Positions 19,859 through 28,453 of a stretch of 64,000 nt of DNA are shown here, piece after piece; position 1 is the stretch's first letter, and every line of letters begins with the position of its first letter. The notes beneath the pieces were generated by a model. That model ran no database searches and was not told the origin of the DNA. It was given only the letters and a program-made list of their open reading frames with translations. The stretch is from Dokdonia sp. 4H-3-7-5 (lineage in GTDB: Bacteria; Bacteroidota; Bacteroidia; Flavobacteriales; Flavobacteriaceae). The stretch is taken from the NCBI RefSeq assembly GCF_000212355.1, contig NC_015496.1, positions 62,001-126,000 on the forward strand, read 5' to 3'. A program made the position numbers and the translations under genes.

Positions 19859-19887
19859 AAAAGCGGACTCTTTCGAAATCCGCTTTT
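19859..19887 (-). terminator. Rho-independent terminator after the CCG-domain gene
   Basis: AAAAGCGGA and TCCGCTTTT form a 9-bp stem around an 11-nt loop. It lies 24 bp past the stop of the CCG Fe-S gene, with a U-rich tail in the minus-strand transcript. Confidence 0.75.
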
Positions 19888-19910
19888 CTAATATTTCAAA
19901 AAATATAATT

Positions 19911-20702
19911 TTATAATTCTTCGGCAGATGCTATCATTTCGGCAACATCCATTACCTCGACGCTACCTTCTTTTTCTTTACCTTTTATTCCGTCTGTCAT
20001 CATAGTATTACAGAAAGGACATCCAGCAGCAATAATATCAGGCTTTACTTCGAGTGCTTGCTCTGTGCGCTCTATGTTTACGTCTTTATTTCCTGGTTCT
20101 GGCTCTTTAAACATTTGCGCTCCACCAGCTCCACAACAGAGTCCGTTAGTCTTGCACTTACGCATTTCTACAAGTTCTACATCAAGCTTACGTAGTAAAT
20201 CTCTTGGCGCCTCATATACTCCATTTGCACGACCTAAATAACAAGGATCATGAAAAGTGATACGCTTTCCTTTAAACTTACCTCCTTCTACCGTAAGGCG
20301 GCCATCGTCTAATAATGACTTTAAAAATTGCGTGTGGTGTACTACTTCATAATTTCCACCTAATGATGGGTACTCATTTTTGAGAGTATTAAAACAGTGC
20401 GGACAAGCCGTTACTATTTTCTTAACTTCATATCCATTAAGCACCTCAATGTTGGTCACAGCTTGCATCTGGAATAAAAATTCATTTCCAGCACGTTTTG
20501 CTGGATCTCCAGTACAGCTTTCTTCTGCTCCTAAGACAGCAAAATCTACATTTGCTTTATTTAAGATACGTGCAAAAGCCTTTGTTATCTTCTTTGCTCT
20601 ATCATCAAAACTTCCTGCACAACCTACCCAAAATAATACTTCTGGTTGTTTTCCTAGCGCCACATACTCGGCCATAGTGGGTACTTTAAGTGTCTCGCTC
20701 AT
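19911..20702 (-). CDS. CCG-domain Fe-S oxidoreductase subunit (HdrB/LldE-like)
   Basis: 263 residues with two cysteine-rich CCG-type domains: ACPHCFNTLKNEYP (near residue 100) with VGCAGSFDDRAKK upstream, and LCCGAGGAQMFKE (near residue 190) with AGCPFCNTMMTDG. Such domains bind unusual 4Fe-4S clusters and form the catalytic part of heterodisulfide reductase B or the LldE/GlpC type. The neighbour two genes upstream encodes the matching membrane and ferredoxin part, so the two probably form one cytoplasm-facing quinone-linked oxidoreductase. Substrate unknown. 33 bp separates it from the HAD gene upstream. Confidence 0.85.
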   Translation of the reverse strand: MSETLKVPTMAEYVALGKQPEVLFWVGCAGSFDDRAKKITKAFARILNKANVDFAVLGAEESCTGDPAKRAGNEFLFQMQAVTNIEVLNGYEVKKIVTACPHCFNTLKNEYPSLGGNYEVVHHTQFLKSLLDDGRLTVEGGKFKGKRITFHDPCYLGRANGVYEAPRDLLRKLDVELVEMRKCKTNGLCCGAGGAQMFKEPEPGNKDVNIERTEQALEVKPDIIAAGCPFCNTMMTDGIKGKEKEGSVEVMDVAEMIASAEEL

Positions 20703-20735
20703 ATTCTTGTATTCCGTGTAAAAAACGGTATTTAA

Positions 20736-21170
20736 TTAATCTTCAAAAACTTCAATAGTTACTTTCTTCTCGATAAGGTCTGTAAACTTCCCTTTGTAAC
20801 GAGTTGCTTTTACTAAGTGATTATCTACCCAGTGATAGTTACCTCCTCTAGGTTTCCCCATAAGTAAGCTATGGAATTTAAACCCATGACGGTTAAGCCA
20901 TTCTGTAGTAACCGCTCTGTGCTCTTCTGTTCTAGAGGTAAAGAAGCAAATAATATGACCTTCATCATGCCATTTATTTAATGTTTTAAGCGCATCTGGA
21001 AATGGCTCACATGTACCCATACGCTCTGGCTCCTCATTAGGAACATCTTCTGTAATGGTGCCATCTATGTCAATTAAGTAATTTTTGACTCCTTCAGGAA
21101 GCACCGGACTTACGTGTTCACCATCCTCTAGTTTCTCACTTAACATCTTGTCTACGTCTTCTTTATTCAT
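20736..21170 (-). CDS. HAD-like phosphatase domain protein (LNS2-like)
   Basis: 144 residues. YLIDIDGTITED near residue 31 gives the D-x-D-G-T nucleophile motif, and CFFTSRTEEHRA near residue 75 is HAD motif II. The lysine in GKPRGGNYHWVDNHLVKATRYKG near residue 105 may serve as motif III; there is no cap domain. Relatives in flavobacteria are sometimes named phosphoheptose isomerase, which these motifs do not support. Its start overlaps the end of the upstream small gene by 8 bp, showing translational coupling in the operon. Confidence 0.75.
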   Translation of the reverse strand: MNKEDVDKMLSEKLEDGEHVSPVLPEGVKNYLIDIDGTITEDVPNEEPERMGTCEPFPDALKTLNKWHDEGHIICFFTSRTEEHRAVTTEWLNRHGFKFHSLLMGKPRGGNYHWVDNHLVKATRYKGKFTDLIEKKVTIEVFED

Positions 21171-21504
21171 GGTTGTCGTTTAAATTCTTAAAATCTCTTT
21201 TACTAAATCTTACATAAAGTGCCAATCTGTGTTCACCTGGCTTTTTATACTTTGGATTATACCGCTCCACAAGGGACTGCCTCATTGCTTCTTCACGTAA
21301 CACTGCCATCTGAGACTCACTACAGTAATCACAAAAAATCTTCTTTACGGTGACGCTATCTACTTGCAACTGTTCATTTACAAAAAGACGTGTGTACATT
21401 TTAAATTGTAAGCTATCTATTTTATAATTCTTTGTAGAAGATTGCGCTTTCGCAAAAGCGAAACTCAACAATAACCCTACAATTATAAAATATCTATGCT
21501 TCAT
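21163..21504 (-). CDS. Small secreted protein of unknown function
   Basis: 113 residues from the Met in MKHRYFIIVGLL, which gives a signal peptide ending at A-K-A before Gln; an upstream Met at 21552 would place 16 polar residues before the leader and run deep into the previous gene. The mature part has a CDYC pair near residue 63, which could form a disulfide or bind metal. It overlaps the Hdr-like gene by 11 bp upstream and the HAD gene by 8 bp downstream, so it is an integral operon member. The signal peptidase site is encoded by a one-mismatch copy of the abundant palindrome. Confidence 0.7.
   Translation of the reverse strand: MKHRYFIIVGLLLSFAFAKAQSSTKNYKIDSLQFKMYTRLFVNEQLQVDSVTVKKIFCDYCSESQMAVLREEAMRQSLVERYNPKYKKPGEHRLALYVRFSKRDFKNLNDNHE
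21446..21459. repeat. Degenerate palindromic repeat in a signal-peptide coding region
   Basis: GCTTTCGCAAAAGC differs from the consensus core by one base and is translated as AFAKA on the minus strand. Confidence 0.8.
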
Positions 21505-22840
21505 TAATCCAGTTACCTCTATCCATCTGGTTAAACGGCCATGGCGCTCCATTATTCTCGATATTTGTCATCGCGTTGTTTAAATCTGTAGGCGCTGCAC
21601 TTTCTTCCATTACCATGTAACGACGCATATCAATTATAATGCTTAAAGGATCGATACCTATAGGACACGCCTCCACACAAGCATTACAGGTCGTACAGGC
21701 CCAAAGTTCCTCTTTTGTGATATAATCATCAAGCAACTGCTTGTTATCCATCACAAATACTCCATTATTTTCATCTATATTTTTACCTACTTCCTCAAGA
21801 CGGTCACGCGTATCCATCATGATTTTACGAGGGCTCAATTTTTTTCCAGTTTGGTTTGCAGGACATTCACTTGTACAGCGACCACACTCTGTACAGCTAT
21901 ATGAGTTCATAAGTTGTACCCAGTTAAGATCTGTCACATCACTTGCTCCAAATTTACCCACCTCAACTTCTTCTGCACCTTCGGCTGGGGCTGCAAAAGG
22001 ATCTGCATTAGGATCCATCATAAGCATAACCTCGTCTGTTACAGCCTTAAGATTATTAAATTCTCCTTGTGGTTTAAGCTTAGCATACCAAGTATTTGGA
22101 AATGCAAGTAAGATATGTAAGTGCTTAGAATAGTATAGGTAGTTTAAGAAAATTAGAATACCTACAATGTGTAACCACCAAGCAGCACGCTCAACAACAA
22201 CAATCGAGCTTATTGACATGCCATCAAAAAGTGGTGCAATAAAACTACTTATTGGGAATGAACCTGTAATGCTTCCATCTGCCGAAGCATAATGGTCTGC
22301 TCCCATTAATTGCAATTGTAAATCTGCGGCGTTCATTGTGAGAAATAAACCCATTAATACCACTTCAAAATACAAGATGATATTACCGTCAGCCTTAGGC
22401 CATCCTTTAAGATCTGAGCTTATAAATCGTTTAATGTTCATCACATTACGACGTAGCCAGAATATAATTACGGCAACTAATACTAAGAAAGCAAGAATTT
22501 CAAAACTTCCAATTAAGAAATCATAAAGTCCGCCTAGAAAACTAAATATTCTGTGAGTACCAAAAAGTCCATCTATGATAATCTCGAGGACTTCGATATT
22601 AATAATGATAAAACCTACGTAAACAACTACGTGTAAAATCCCAGAAACTGGTCTCTTTACCATTTTGTACTGGCCCAAGGCAATTTTTGCCATGTTCCGC
22701 CAGCGTTGTGGTTTGTTATCAGAACGATCTACGTCCTTTCCTAGATTAATATTACGTAGGAGTTTCTTGATGTTTTTAACAAAAAAACCAACTCCTAAAA
22801 CTAGAACAATGAGAAAAATGATGTTTTGTACGTATTGCAT
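21494..22840 (-). CDS. Membrane-bound Hdr-like Fe-S protein (cytochrome b-like plus two 4Fe-4S)
   Basis: 448 residues. About five hydrophobic helices in the first 270 residues, with His residues suited to heme b (GILHVVVYVG and WWLHIVGILIFLNYLYYSKH), resembling the HdrE/NarI fold. The C-terminal domain holds two ferredoxin clusters: CTECGRCTSECPANQ near residue 315 and CTTCNACVEACPIGID near residue 380. With the CCG gene downstream it makes an HdrED/DsrMK-like pair exchanging electrons with menaquinone. Partner substrate unknown. It is placed 25 bp downstream of the MCE gene. Confidence 0.85.
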   Translation of the reverse strand: MQYVQNIIFLIVLVLGVGFFVKNIKKLLRNINLGKDVDRSDNKPQRWRNMAKIALGQYKMVKRPVSGILHVVVYVGFIIINIEVLEIIIDGLFGTHRIFSFLGGLYDFLIGSFEILAFLVLVAVIIFWLRRNVMNIKRFISSDLKGWPKADGNIILYFEVVLMGLFLTMNAADLQLQLMGADHYASADGSITGSFPISSFIAPLFDGMSISSIVVVERAAWWLHIVGILIFLNYLYYSKHLHILLAFPNTWYAKLKPQGEFNNLKAVTDEVMLMMDPNADPFAAPAEGAEEVEVGKFGASDVTDLNWVQLMNSYSCTECGRCTSECPANQTGKKLSPRKIMMDTRDRLEEVGKNIDENNGVFVMDNKQLLDDYITKEELWACTTCNACVEACPIGIDPLSIIIDMRRYMVMEESAAPTDLNNAMTNIENNGAPWPFNQMDRGNWINEA

Positions 22841-22865
22841 ATAAATTCGTTAGTTAAGCTCGCGC

Positions 22866-23810
22866 CTACTGTAACGAATCTTTAGGCGGAGTGTACTCCC
22901 CTGGTTTTTTCCCGAAGAGTGAAAAATGTACATAACGTTTTGGGTTAAGCTTCATATCTTGTAGAAGATCTCCCATCTGGTTTGCTGTACGATCCAAATT
23001 TAAGTAAAGTTGGTCATCATTCAAAAGTTTACCTACGGTTCCTTCAGGAGAATTTAACTTATTAGATAATTCTTGGAAATCTGCTATAGTTTTCTCTAAA
23101 TCTGCAACCATTTGTCCCATTTGAATTTTAGAAAGCGAATCTGATAAAGTTGCAAAGTTGCCACTCATTTTATCTAGATTAGTAATCGTACGATCTAATT
23201 TGTCTTGATTAGAAGCCAGCAACCCATTTACAGATTTAGAAATTCCTTTCATCTCTCGAGAAGCATCTGTAAAGTTTGCAATTGCATCCCTTAAGTTGGC
23301 TCTTGTATCTCTATCTAATACTGAGTTCACATTCACTAGCAATGAATCTGTATCTCCTATTACTTTTTCAACTTGATTTTGAAGTGGAGTTAGACGCTCA
23401 TTTACAAGCTCCATGATTCCTTCGCCCATTTCACCAGGCAAAGTATCCCCCGTTTTCGCATTTCTTCCTTTCTCGTAAGAAGGAATAATAGCCAAAGATT
23501 TACCACCTATAAGACCACCTCCGTATACTCTCGCGAGGCTATTGTTTGAAAATTCAAAATCTTTTTCTACTACAAATTTAACCACGAGTTTACCGCTACT
23601 ATCTGCAAAGTCTATAGACATTACTCTACCTACTGGTAATCCGTTTATGGTTACCTGTGAAGACGGTGCAAGTCCTTCTACATTGTCATATTTTGCATAA
23701 AGGATTTTGCTTTTATCTAAAAGGTTATTGCCTTTTAGATAGTTGTAGCCAAATATTACAAGCAGCAATGCTGCGATAACTAGAATGGCGGTTTTTATTT
23801 CTTTAGACAT
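22866..23810 (-). CDS. MlaD/MCE family lipid-transport protein
   Basis: 314 residues. One N-terminal membrane helix (TAILVIAALLLVIFGYNYL), then a single MCE domain (AKYDNVEGLAPSSQVTINGL, PVGRVMSIDF), then a long helical, coiled-coil-like region (about residues 150-270) and a Pro-rich tail. MCE proteins bridge the periplasm and carry lipids between membranes with an MlaEF ABC transporter; those genes are not here. It is the first gene of the Fe-S operon and lies 67 bp after the amidase gene on the same strand, so all may be co-transcribed. Confidence 0.9.
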   Translation of the reverse strand: MSKEIKTAILVIAALLLVIFGYNYLKGNNLLDKSKILYAKYDNVEGLAPSSQVTINGLPVGRVMSIDFADSSGKLVVKFVVEKDFEFSNNSLARVYGGGLIGGKSLAIIPSYEKGRNAKTGDTLPGEMGEGIMELVNERLTPLQNQVEKVIGDTDSLLVNVNSVLDRDTRANLRDAIANFTDASREMKGISKSVNGLLASNQDKLDRTITNLDKMSGNFATLSDSLSKIQMGQMVADLEKTIADFQELSNKLNSPEGTVGKLLNDDQLYLNLDRTANQMGDLLQDMKLNPKRYVHFSLFGKKPGEYTPPKDSLQ

Positions 23811-23877
23811 TAAATAAGATGCTTATTGGTTAAAACAAATGTAGGTCAATTGTTAAAGGCAGTCCTTACGTATAAGA

Positions 23878-25005
23878 CTAATTTAACACTTGATTGAGGG
23901 GCACCTTTATATTATCCTTATTAAATGATACGATAAAAGCCTCTTTATACCCTTTGTTTTTTGCTTCTTGTAATTGCGTGCGAGCTAAGTTATAGTCTGA
24001 GGTTGCGCCATAATAATACTTATATAGACGACCATCTTTAGAACGACTTACAGACTTGAGACCCTTAAAATTATAAGATTTAGTTTCTAGCTTACGTTTA
24101 CTCGCTGCCAGTTGTACTTTAAAAGTTACGCCCTCTACTACCTTAGACTTAGTAGCAGTAACCGGAGCACTTGGAGTTTTCACTACATGATCTGCAATCT
24201 CTACACGCTCATTTATCTGTATACTCTTCTTGTAATTAGTAACTGCTTTACTTATCGCTTTAGCCATTTTATCTTGACCTGCACTAGAGTTTAAGAACTT
24301 CCCTTCCTCATTATTAGTAAGGAAACCTGTTTCTATAAGCACACTAGGCATTACAGATCTGTGCAATACCCAGAAAATAGCTTGCTTCACACCACGACTG
24401 CTGCGCTTTACGCTCCCTGTAAATTCATTTTCTACAAAGCTTGCTAGGTTGATACTTTGATCTAGGTATTCTTCTTGCATAAGCTCAAGACCTATACTCG
24501 TTTCGGGACTGTTAGGATCAAAACCTGCGTATCGCTTCTCATAGTTTTCCTCCAGTAAGATTACTGAGTTTTCTTTTTTGGCAATAGCCATGTTTTTAGC
24601 GTTACCGTCTATACCAAGTACAAAAGTTTCCGTTCCTTTTGCTTGTGAGGAGTGGGAATTACAATGTACACTTATAAAAAGGTCTGCATTTGCATTATTT
24701 GCAATATCTGCTCGCTCCCATAATTCTAAGAAAACATCTGTTTTCCTGGTATAAATTACTTCGACATCAGACTGCTTTTCTAATTCTTTCCCTAATGCCA
24801 AGACGACATTAAGGGCTATATTTTTCTCATAGTATCCGTTTCCACGGTTACCACTATCGCCTCCTCCATGTCCCGCATCAAGAACGACTTTAAATTTTTT
24901 AGAAGAATTATTGGATTGCGCTTTCGCGAAAGCGCCTGAAAAACAACTAACTACAAGCAAGGTAGTTGTTAAATAAATATTAAATATGTTTTTTTTACGC
25001 ATCAT
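23878..25005 (-). CDS. N-acetylmuramoyl-L-alanine amidase (Amidase_3) with C-terminal SPOR-like domain
   Basis: 375 residues. Amidase_3 blocks: VVLDAGHGGGDSGNRG (first zinc His), the Glu of YYEKNIALN, ISVHCNSHSS (zinc His) and VLIETGFLTNNEEG (catalytic Glu). The C-terminus (TFKVQLAASKRKLE onward, with KYYYGATSDYNLAR) looks like a SPOR domain that binds denuded glycan at the septum. It cleaves the amide between MurNAc and L-Ala during division. The signal peptide ends GAFAKAQS, in which AFAKA is encoded by a perfect palindrome copy and provides the A-x-A cleavage site. Divergent from the lptD-like gene. Confidence 0.93.
   Translation of the reverse strand: MMRKKNIFNIYLTTTLLVVSCFSGAFAKAQSNNSSKKFKVVLDAGHGGGDSGNRGNGYYEKNIALNVVLALGKELEKQSDVEVIYTRKTDVFLELWERADIANNANADLFISVHCNSHSSQAKGTETFVLGIDGNAKNMAIAKKENSVILLEENYEKRYAGFDPNSPETSIGLELMQEEYLDQSINLASFVENEFTGSVKRSSRGVKQAIFWVLHRSVMPSVLIETGFLTNNEEGKFLNSSAGQDKMAKAISKAVTNYKKSIQINERVEIADHVVKTPSAPVTATKSKVVEGVTFKVQLAASKRKLETKSYNFKGLKSVSRSKDGRLYKYYYGATSDYNLARTQLQEAKNKGYKEAFIVSFNKDNIKVPLNQVLN
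24920..24933. repeat. Palindromic repeat copy 7, inside the amidase signal peptide
   Basis: Perfect core, read as A-F-A-K-A at the signal peptidase cleavage site of the amidase. Confidence 0.95.
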
Positions 25006-25130
25006 TTATATCAAATATGACTCTTTTGAACGTTAGGTATTAAATTGATCTCTGTAAATAGGTAACGTGCTTTACACGCTTGTTATTTTCAAAATTGCAT
25101 TTCTAGGGCTGTAGCCGAAAAAAATATACG

Positions 25131-25138
25131 TAATTTTG
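25131..25138 (+). promoter_or_regulatory. Possible -7 element (TAATTTTG) for the lptD-like gene
   Basis: TAATTTTG fits the Bacteroidota TAnnTTTG -7 consensus and lies 21-45 bp before the candidate starts of the LptD-like gene. No well-spaced -33 TTG is seen, so this is tentative. Confidence 0.3.
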
Positions 25139-25158
25139 ACACTTTAATTGATAATTAT

Positions 25159-27948
25159 TTGCACAAAAATAGGCTAATCGCATTGCAAACAAAAACTGCA
25201 CACTTTCTTATTGTACTCTCTCTTTGCTTGCTACCATTGCTTAAGGTAAGTGCACAAGAACTCCCATCCAAGAATGATGCCAGACGCGTACCAGCAAGGG
25301 ACACGACTTTAATCCAATCGGCGACAGAAGGTTTTGCGAGGCTTGATTCTATCACTCCTACCGTAGTTACTATAGAAGATACTACGAGAACTATACAAGA
25401 TTCCATCAAACAAAAGCCAGAAACCCTGACTGACAAGGTTGTTTACAAGGCAACAGACTACCAGCGCATATCACAGCGTAAAAAGAAAATTTACCTTTAT
25501 AATGAAGCCGAAATCGTTTACGAGGATATGAAAATAAACGCGGGTGAGATTATTCTTGATTATGAGACTAACACCGTTTTTGCTCGAGGAATCGAAGATT
25601 CTGCAGGAAACTATTCTCAAATACCATTTTTTGTCCAAGGTCCTAATCAAGTTAAGCCAGATTCCATAAAATTTAATTTTGATACGCAACGAGCTCTTAT
25701 CTATGGTTCGCGCGTAGAAAAAGCTGGCGGACAGCAAATAAATTTAAAAGCAGAACGCAGTAAGAGAGTAAATGACTCTGTAATCTTTATGAGTAATGTA
25801 AAGATTACCACCTCTGAAGATCTTGATAATCCAGAATATTACTTTCTAGCTCGTAAAGTAAAGTTTGTACCTGGTAAAAAACTTGTTGCCGGACTTACTA
25901 ATATGTACATCGCAGATGTTCCTACTCCTATAGGATTACCATTTGCTTTTTTCCCTATGGAAAAGGAAACAAGCGTTTCTGGTTTTATATTACCAGGACC
26001 TGGAGAAAGTAGAGAACGTGGATATTCCCTTACAAATGGTGGTTACTATTTTGCACTTAGCGAGTACTTTAACCTTGCACTTACAGGTGATTATTACACA
26101 AACGGTAGTTATGCCATTAGAGCAGACACGGATTATAAAGTACGTTATAAGTTTAATGGTAGGTTTAGCTTTAGTTCGGAGCGCATCTTGTTTAGTGAGC
26201 GTGGCCTTCCAGACTTTTCTGAGACTAATACATATAACATACGCTGGAATCATAGTCAGGATACGAAGTCTAGTCCTAACAGTAGATTTTCGGCCTCTGT
26301 AAATTTAGGTAGTAGTAACTTTTATAGACAATCACTTAATCAAGCCAACACAGGTAACTTCTTAAATAACAACTTTAGTTCTTCGGTTTCTTACTCTCGC
26401 ACGTTTCCTGGTACAGTGCCTGTAAATCTAACTGTTGCTGCAACTCACAGCCAAAACTCACGTACGGAAGAAATTACCATGTCGCTTCCTACTACCCAAC
26501 TTAACGTAGATAGAATATATCCTTTTGCTGGTAATTCTGGATCTAAAAAAGGGCTTATCAAGAATTTGAACTTGAGTTATGCTTTAAGAGCAGATAACCG
26601 CTTTAGAACAAATGACGATGAGTTTTTTACAGCTGCCATGTTTGAAAGTGCAGAAACCGGAATAAGACATAGTATTCCTATTGCAACCAACTTTAAACTC
26701 TTTAACTACATCAGTGCTTCTGTAAGTGGTAGTCTTGAGGAGAGTTGGGTATTTAAGACCATAGATCAAAGTTTTGACGAAGAAACCAATACTGTTGTGC
26801 GAGATACTGTAAATGGTTTTGATGCTTATAGAACCTACAGAGGAGGTTTAAGTTTAGGTACCACAGTGTACGGAACTTTTAATTTTAAGGAGACGAGTAA
26901 GATTCAAACCATACGCCACGTAGTGCGTCCATCGTTAAGCTGGTCTTACACCCCAGCTTTTGATCAGTTTTACGAGACCTACACTAGACCTGATCCTAAT
27001 GACGTGACAGATCCTCAAAATGTAGAAGTAGAATACTCAAGATTTGATGGAGGATTCTTTGGTGCCCCTAGTAATCGCGTTTCTAATTCGCTCTCGTTTA
27101 GTCTTGCAAACACACTAGAAGCAAAAGTACGGAGTAAGGATAGCACAGATACAGAACCCAAGAAAATAAAACTCATCAATAACCTCAACATCAGGACTTC
27201 CTATAATTTTGCTGCAGATGATCTCAAGTTGTCACCTATCTCTGTAAATGGATCTATCCCAGTTTTACAAGAAAAGCTTGACGTAAACTTTAGTGCAAAT
27301 TTAGACCTCTACGCACTTAATAGTGCAAACCAGCGTATAAACACGCTTAATATAAATAATGGAGGTAGCCTTTTTAGACTTACAAGTGGGCAGGCGAGTT
27401 TTGGGTACAGTTTTTCTAGTAGAGACTTTGACAAAGATGCTAAGGCTGGCGTAAATACAGATCGAACAGAAAACGAAACCTTTGCAGGTGGTGGACGTCC
27501 AGATGATTTATTAGGAAAAGGTGTTGACATTACTGGAAATACAAATGCTGGAAATCAGGAGCCAGAAGACGAAGAAGAAAAAGAGATTGAATTTTATAGG
27601 TTTAAAATTCCATGGAATTTACGCTTTGGGTATCAAGTAGGATACGCAAACAATGCACGTCAAAACGACGTAAGCTCCCACTCTATCGTGATAAGCGGAG
27701 ATGTAAAATTAGGAAATAGATGGACGGTAGGTGGATCTACAGGATATGATCTTGCGAACCCAGGTATCACCTTTACCTCTCTTAACTTTGCGCGTGATCT
27801 TGAGAGTTGGAATATGCGTTTCAGTTGGGTTCCTCCTGTAAACTCAGATCCTAGTAGAACCTCTTGGAATTTCTTTATCGGGATTACTGGTAACCTACTT
27901 AGTGATATTAAATACGACAAACGCCGTACTCCTGATCAACAATTATAA
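25159..27948 (+). CDS. lptD: LptD-like LPS assembly outer-membrane protein
   Basis: 929 residues. The N-terminal part (KVVYKATDYQRISQ, AEIVYEDMKINAGEIILDY) is an OstA/LptA-like beta-jellyroll that accepts LPS. The rest is a large beta-barrel with many alternating strands, as in Bacteroidota LptD, which inserts LPS into the outer leaflet. No ATG is available: a TTG at 25159 or the TTG at 25183 is the start, and the latter gives a cleaner signal peptide (QTKTAHFLIVLSLCLLPLL). RidA follows 52 bp downstream on the same strand, an arrangement I recall from other flavobacteria. Confidence 0.85.
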   Translation: MHKNRLIALQTKTAHFLIVLSLCLLPLLKVSAQELPSKNDARRVPARDTTLIQSATEGFARLDSITPTVVTIEDTTRTIQDSIKQKPETLTDKVVYKATDYQRISQRKKKIYLYNEAEIVYEDMKINAGEIILDYETNTVFARGIEDSAGNYSQIPFFVQGPNQVKPDSIKFNFDTQRALIYGSRVEKAGGQQINLKAERSKRVNDSVIFMSNVKITTSEDLDNPEYYFLARKVKFVPGKKLVAGLTNMYIADVPTPIGLPFAFFPMEKETSVSGFILPGPGESRERGYSLTNGGYYFALSEYFNLALTGDYYTNGSYAIRADTDYKVRYKFNGRFSFSSERILFSERGLPDFSETNTYNIRWNHSQDTKSSPNSRFSASVNLGSSNFYRQSLNQANTGNFLNNNFSSSVSYSRTFPGTVPVNLTVAATHSQNSRTEEITMSLPTTQLNVDRIYPFAGNSGSKKGLIKNLNLSYALRADNRFRTNDDEFFTAAMFESAETGIRHSIPIATNFKLFNYISASVSGSLEESWVFKTIDQSFDEETNTVVRDTVNGFDAYRTYRGGLSLGTTVYGTFNFKETSKIQTIRHVVRPSLSWSYTPAFDQFYETYTRPDPNDVTDPQNVEVEYSRFDGGFFGAPSNRVSNSLSFSLANTLEAKVRSKDSTDTEPKKIKLINNLNIRTSYNFAADDLKLSPISVNGSIPVLQEKLDVNFSANLDLYALNSANQRINTLNINNGGSLFRLTSGQASFGYSFSSRDFDKDAKAGVNTDRTENETFAGGGRPDDLLGKGVDITGNTNAGNQEPEDEEEKEIEFYRFKIPWNLRFGYQVGYANNARQNDVSSHSIVISGDVKLGNRWTVGGSTGYDLANPGITFTSLNFARDLESWNMRFSWVPPVNSDPSRTSWNFFIGITGNLLSDIKYDKRRTPDQQL

Positions 27949-27965
27949 GTACGAAATGTATAATC

Positions 27966-27983
27966 ACGCTTTCGCGAAAGCGT
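27966..27983. repeat. Palindromic repeat copy 8
   Basis: Perfect ACGCTTTCGCGAAAGCGT in the gap between the lptD-like and ridA genes. Confidence 0.95.
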
Positions 27984-28000
27984 ACCAAATACTATTACTC

Positions 28001-28381
28001 ATGAAAAAAATTATCACCACACTAAACGCTCCGGCTCCAATAGGCCCTTACAACCAAGCAACATTAGTAAATGGAATGCTGTACACAAGCGGACAGATTG
28101 CGATTATACCAGCTACTGGTGAACTCTTTAAAGGATGTATAGAAGAGGAGACTGAACTTGTAATGCAAAGCGTAAAAGCGATTCTTACAGAAGCGGGGAT
28201 GACTTTTGAAAACGTCGTGAAGACTTCTATTTTCATTAGTGATATGGAAAACTTCGGGAAGATTAATAGTGTGTATGGAAAGTACTTTGATGAAGCGACA
28301 GCTCCTGCAAGGGAAACGGTAGAGGTGGCAAATCTTCCTAAATATGTAAATGTAGAAATAAGCGTTATCGCAGCAGAATAA
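28001..28381 (+). CDS. ridA: RidA family reactive enamine/imine deaminase
   Basis: 126 residues, the usual RidA length, from the Met in MKKIITTLNAPAPIGPYNQA. An upstream extension in the same frame runs through the palindrome and is rejected. Signature blocks are GPYNQATLVNGMLYTSGQIA and the C-terminal PARETVEVANLPKYVNVEI, with the active-site Arg in ARETV. It hydrolyses 2-aminoacrylate and related enamines made by PLP dehydratases. Convergent with holA; the two share a hairpin. Confidence 0.96.
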   Translation: MKKIITTLNAPAPIGPYNQATLVNGMLYTSGQIAIIPATGELFKGCIEEETELVMQSVKAILTEAGMTFENVVKTSIFISDMENFGKINSVYGKYFDEATAPARETVEVANLPKYVNVEISVIAAE

Positions 28382-28407
28382 GCTAACCTACACTTCAAAT
28401 AATTCTG

Positions 28408-28453
28408 AGAGCTGCTTGTAAAATCTTAATTCATGATTTTTACAAGCAGCTCT
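28408..28453. terminator. Long bidirectional hairpin between ridA and holA
   Basis: AGAGCTGCTTGTAAAATC pairs with GATTTTTACAAGCAGCTCT (one bulged T) around a 9-nt loop, followed by TTTT in the plus direction. The right arm is also the last codons of holA, so the coding end doubles as a terminator stem. Confidence 0.75.

Noticed and set aside
27902-28000. N-terminal extension of RidA including the AFAKA peptide
   Set aside because: RidA length and its conserved N-terminus fit the ATG at 28001; the extension overlaps the end of the lptD-like gene and runs through the intergenic palindrome.
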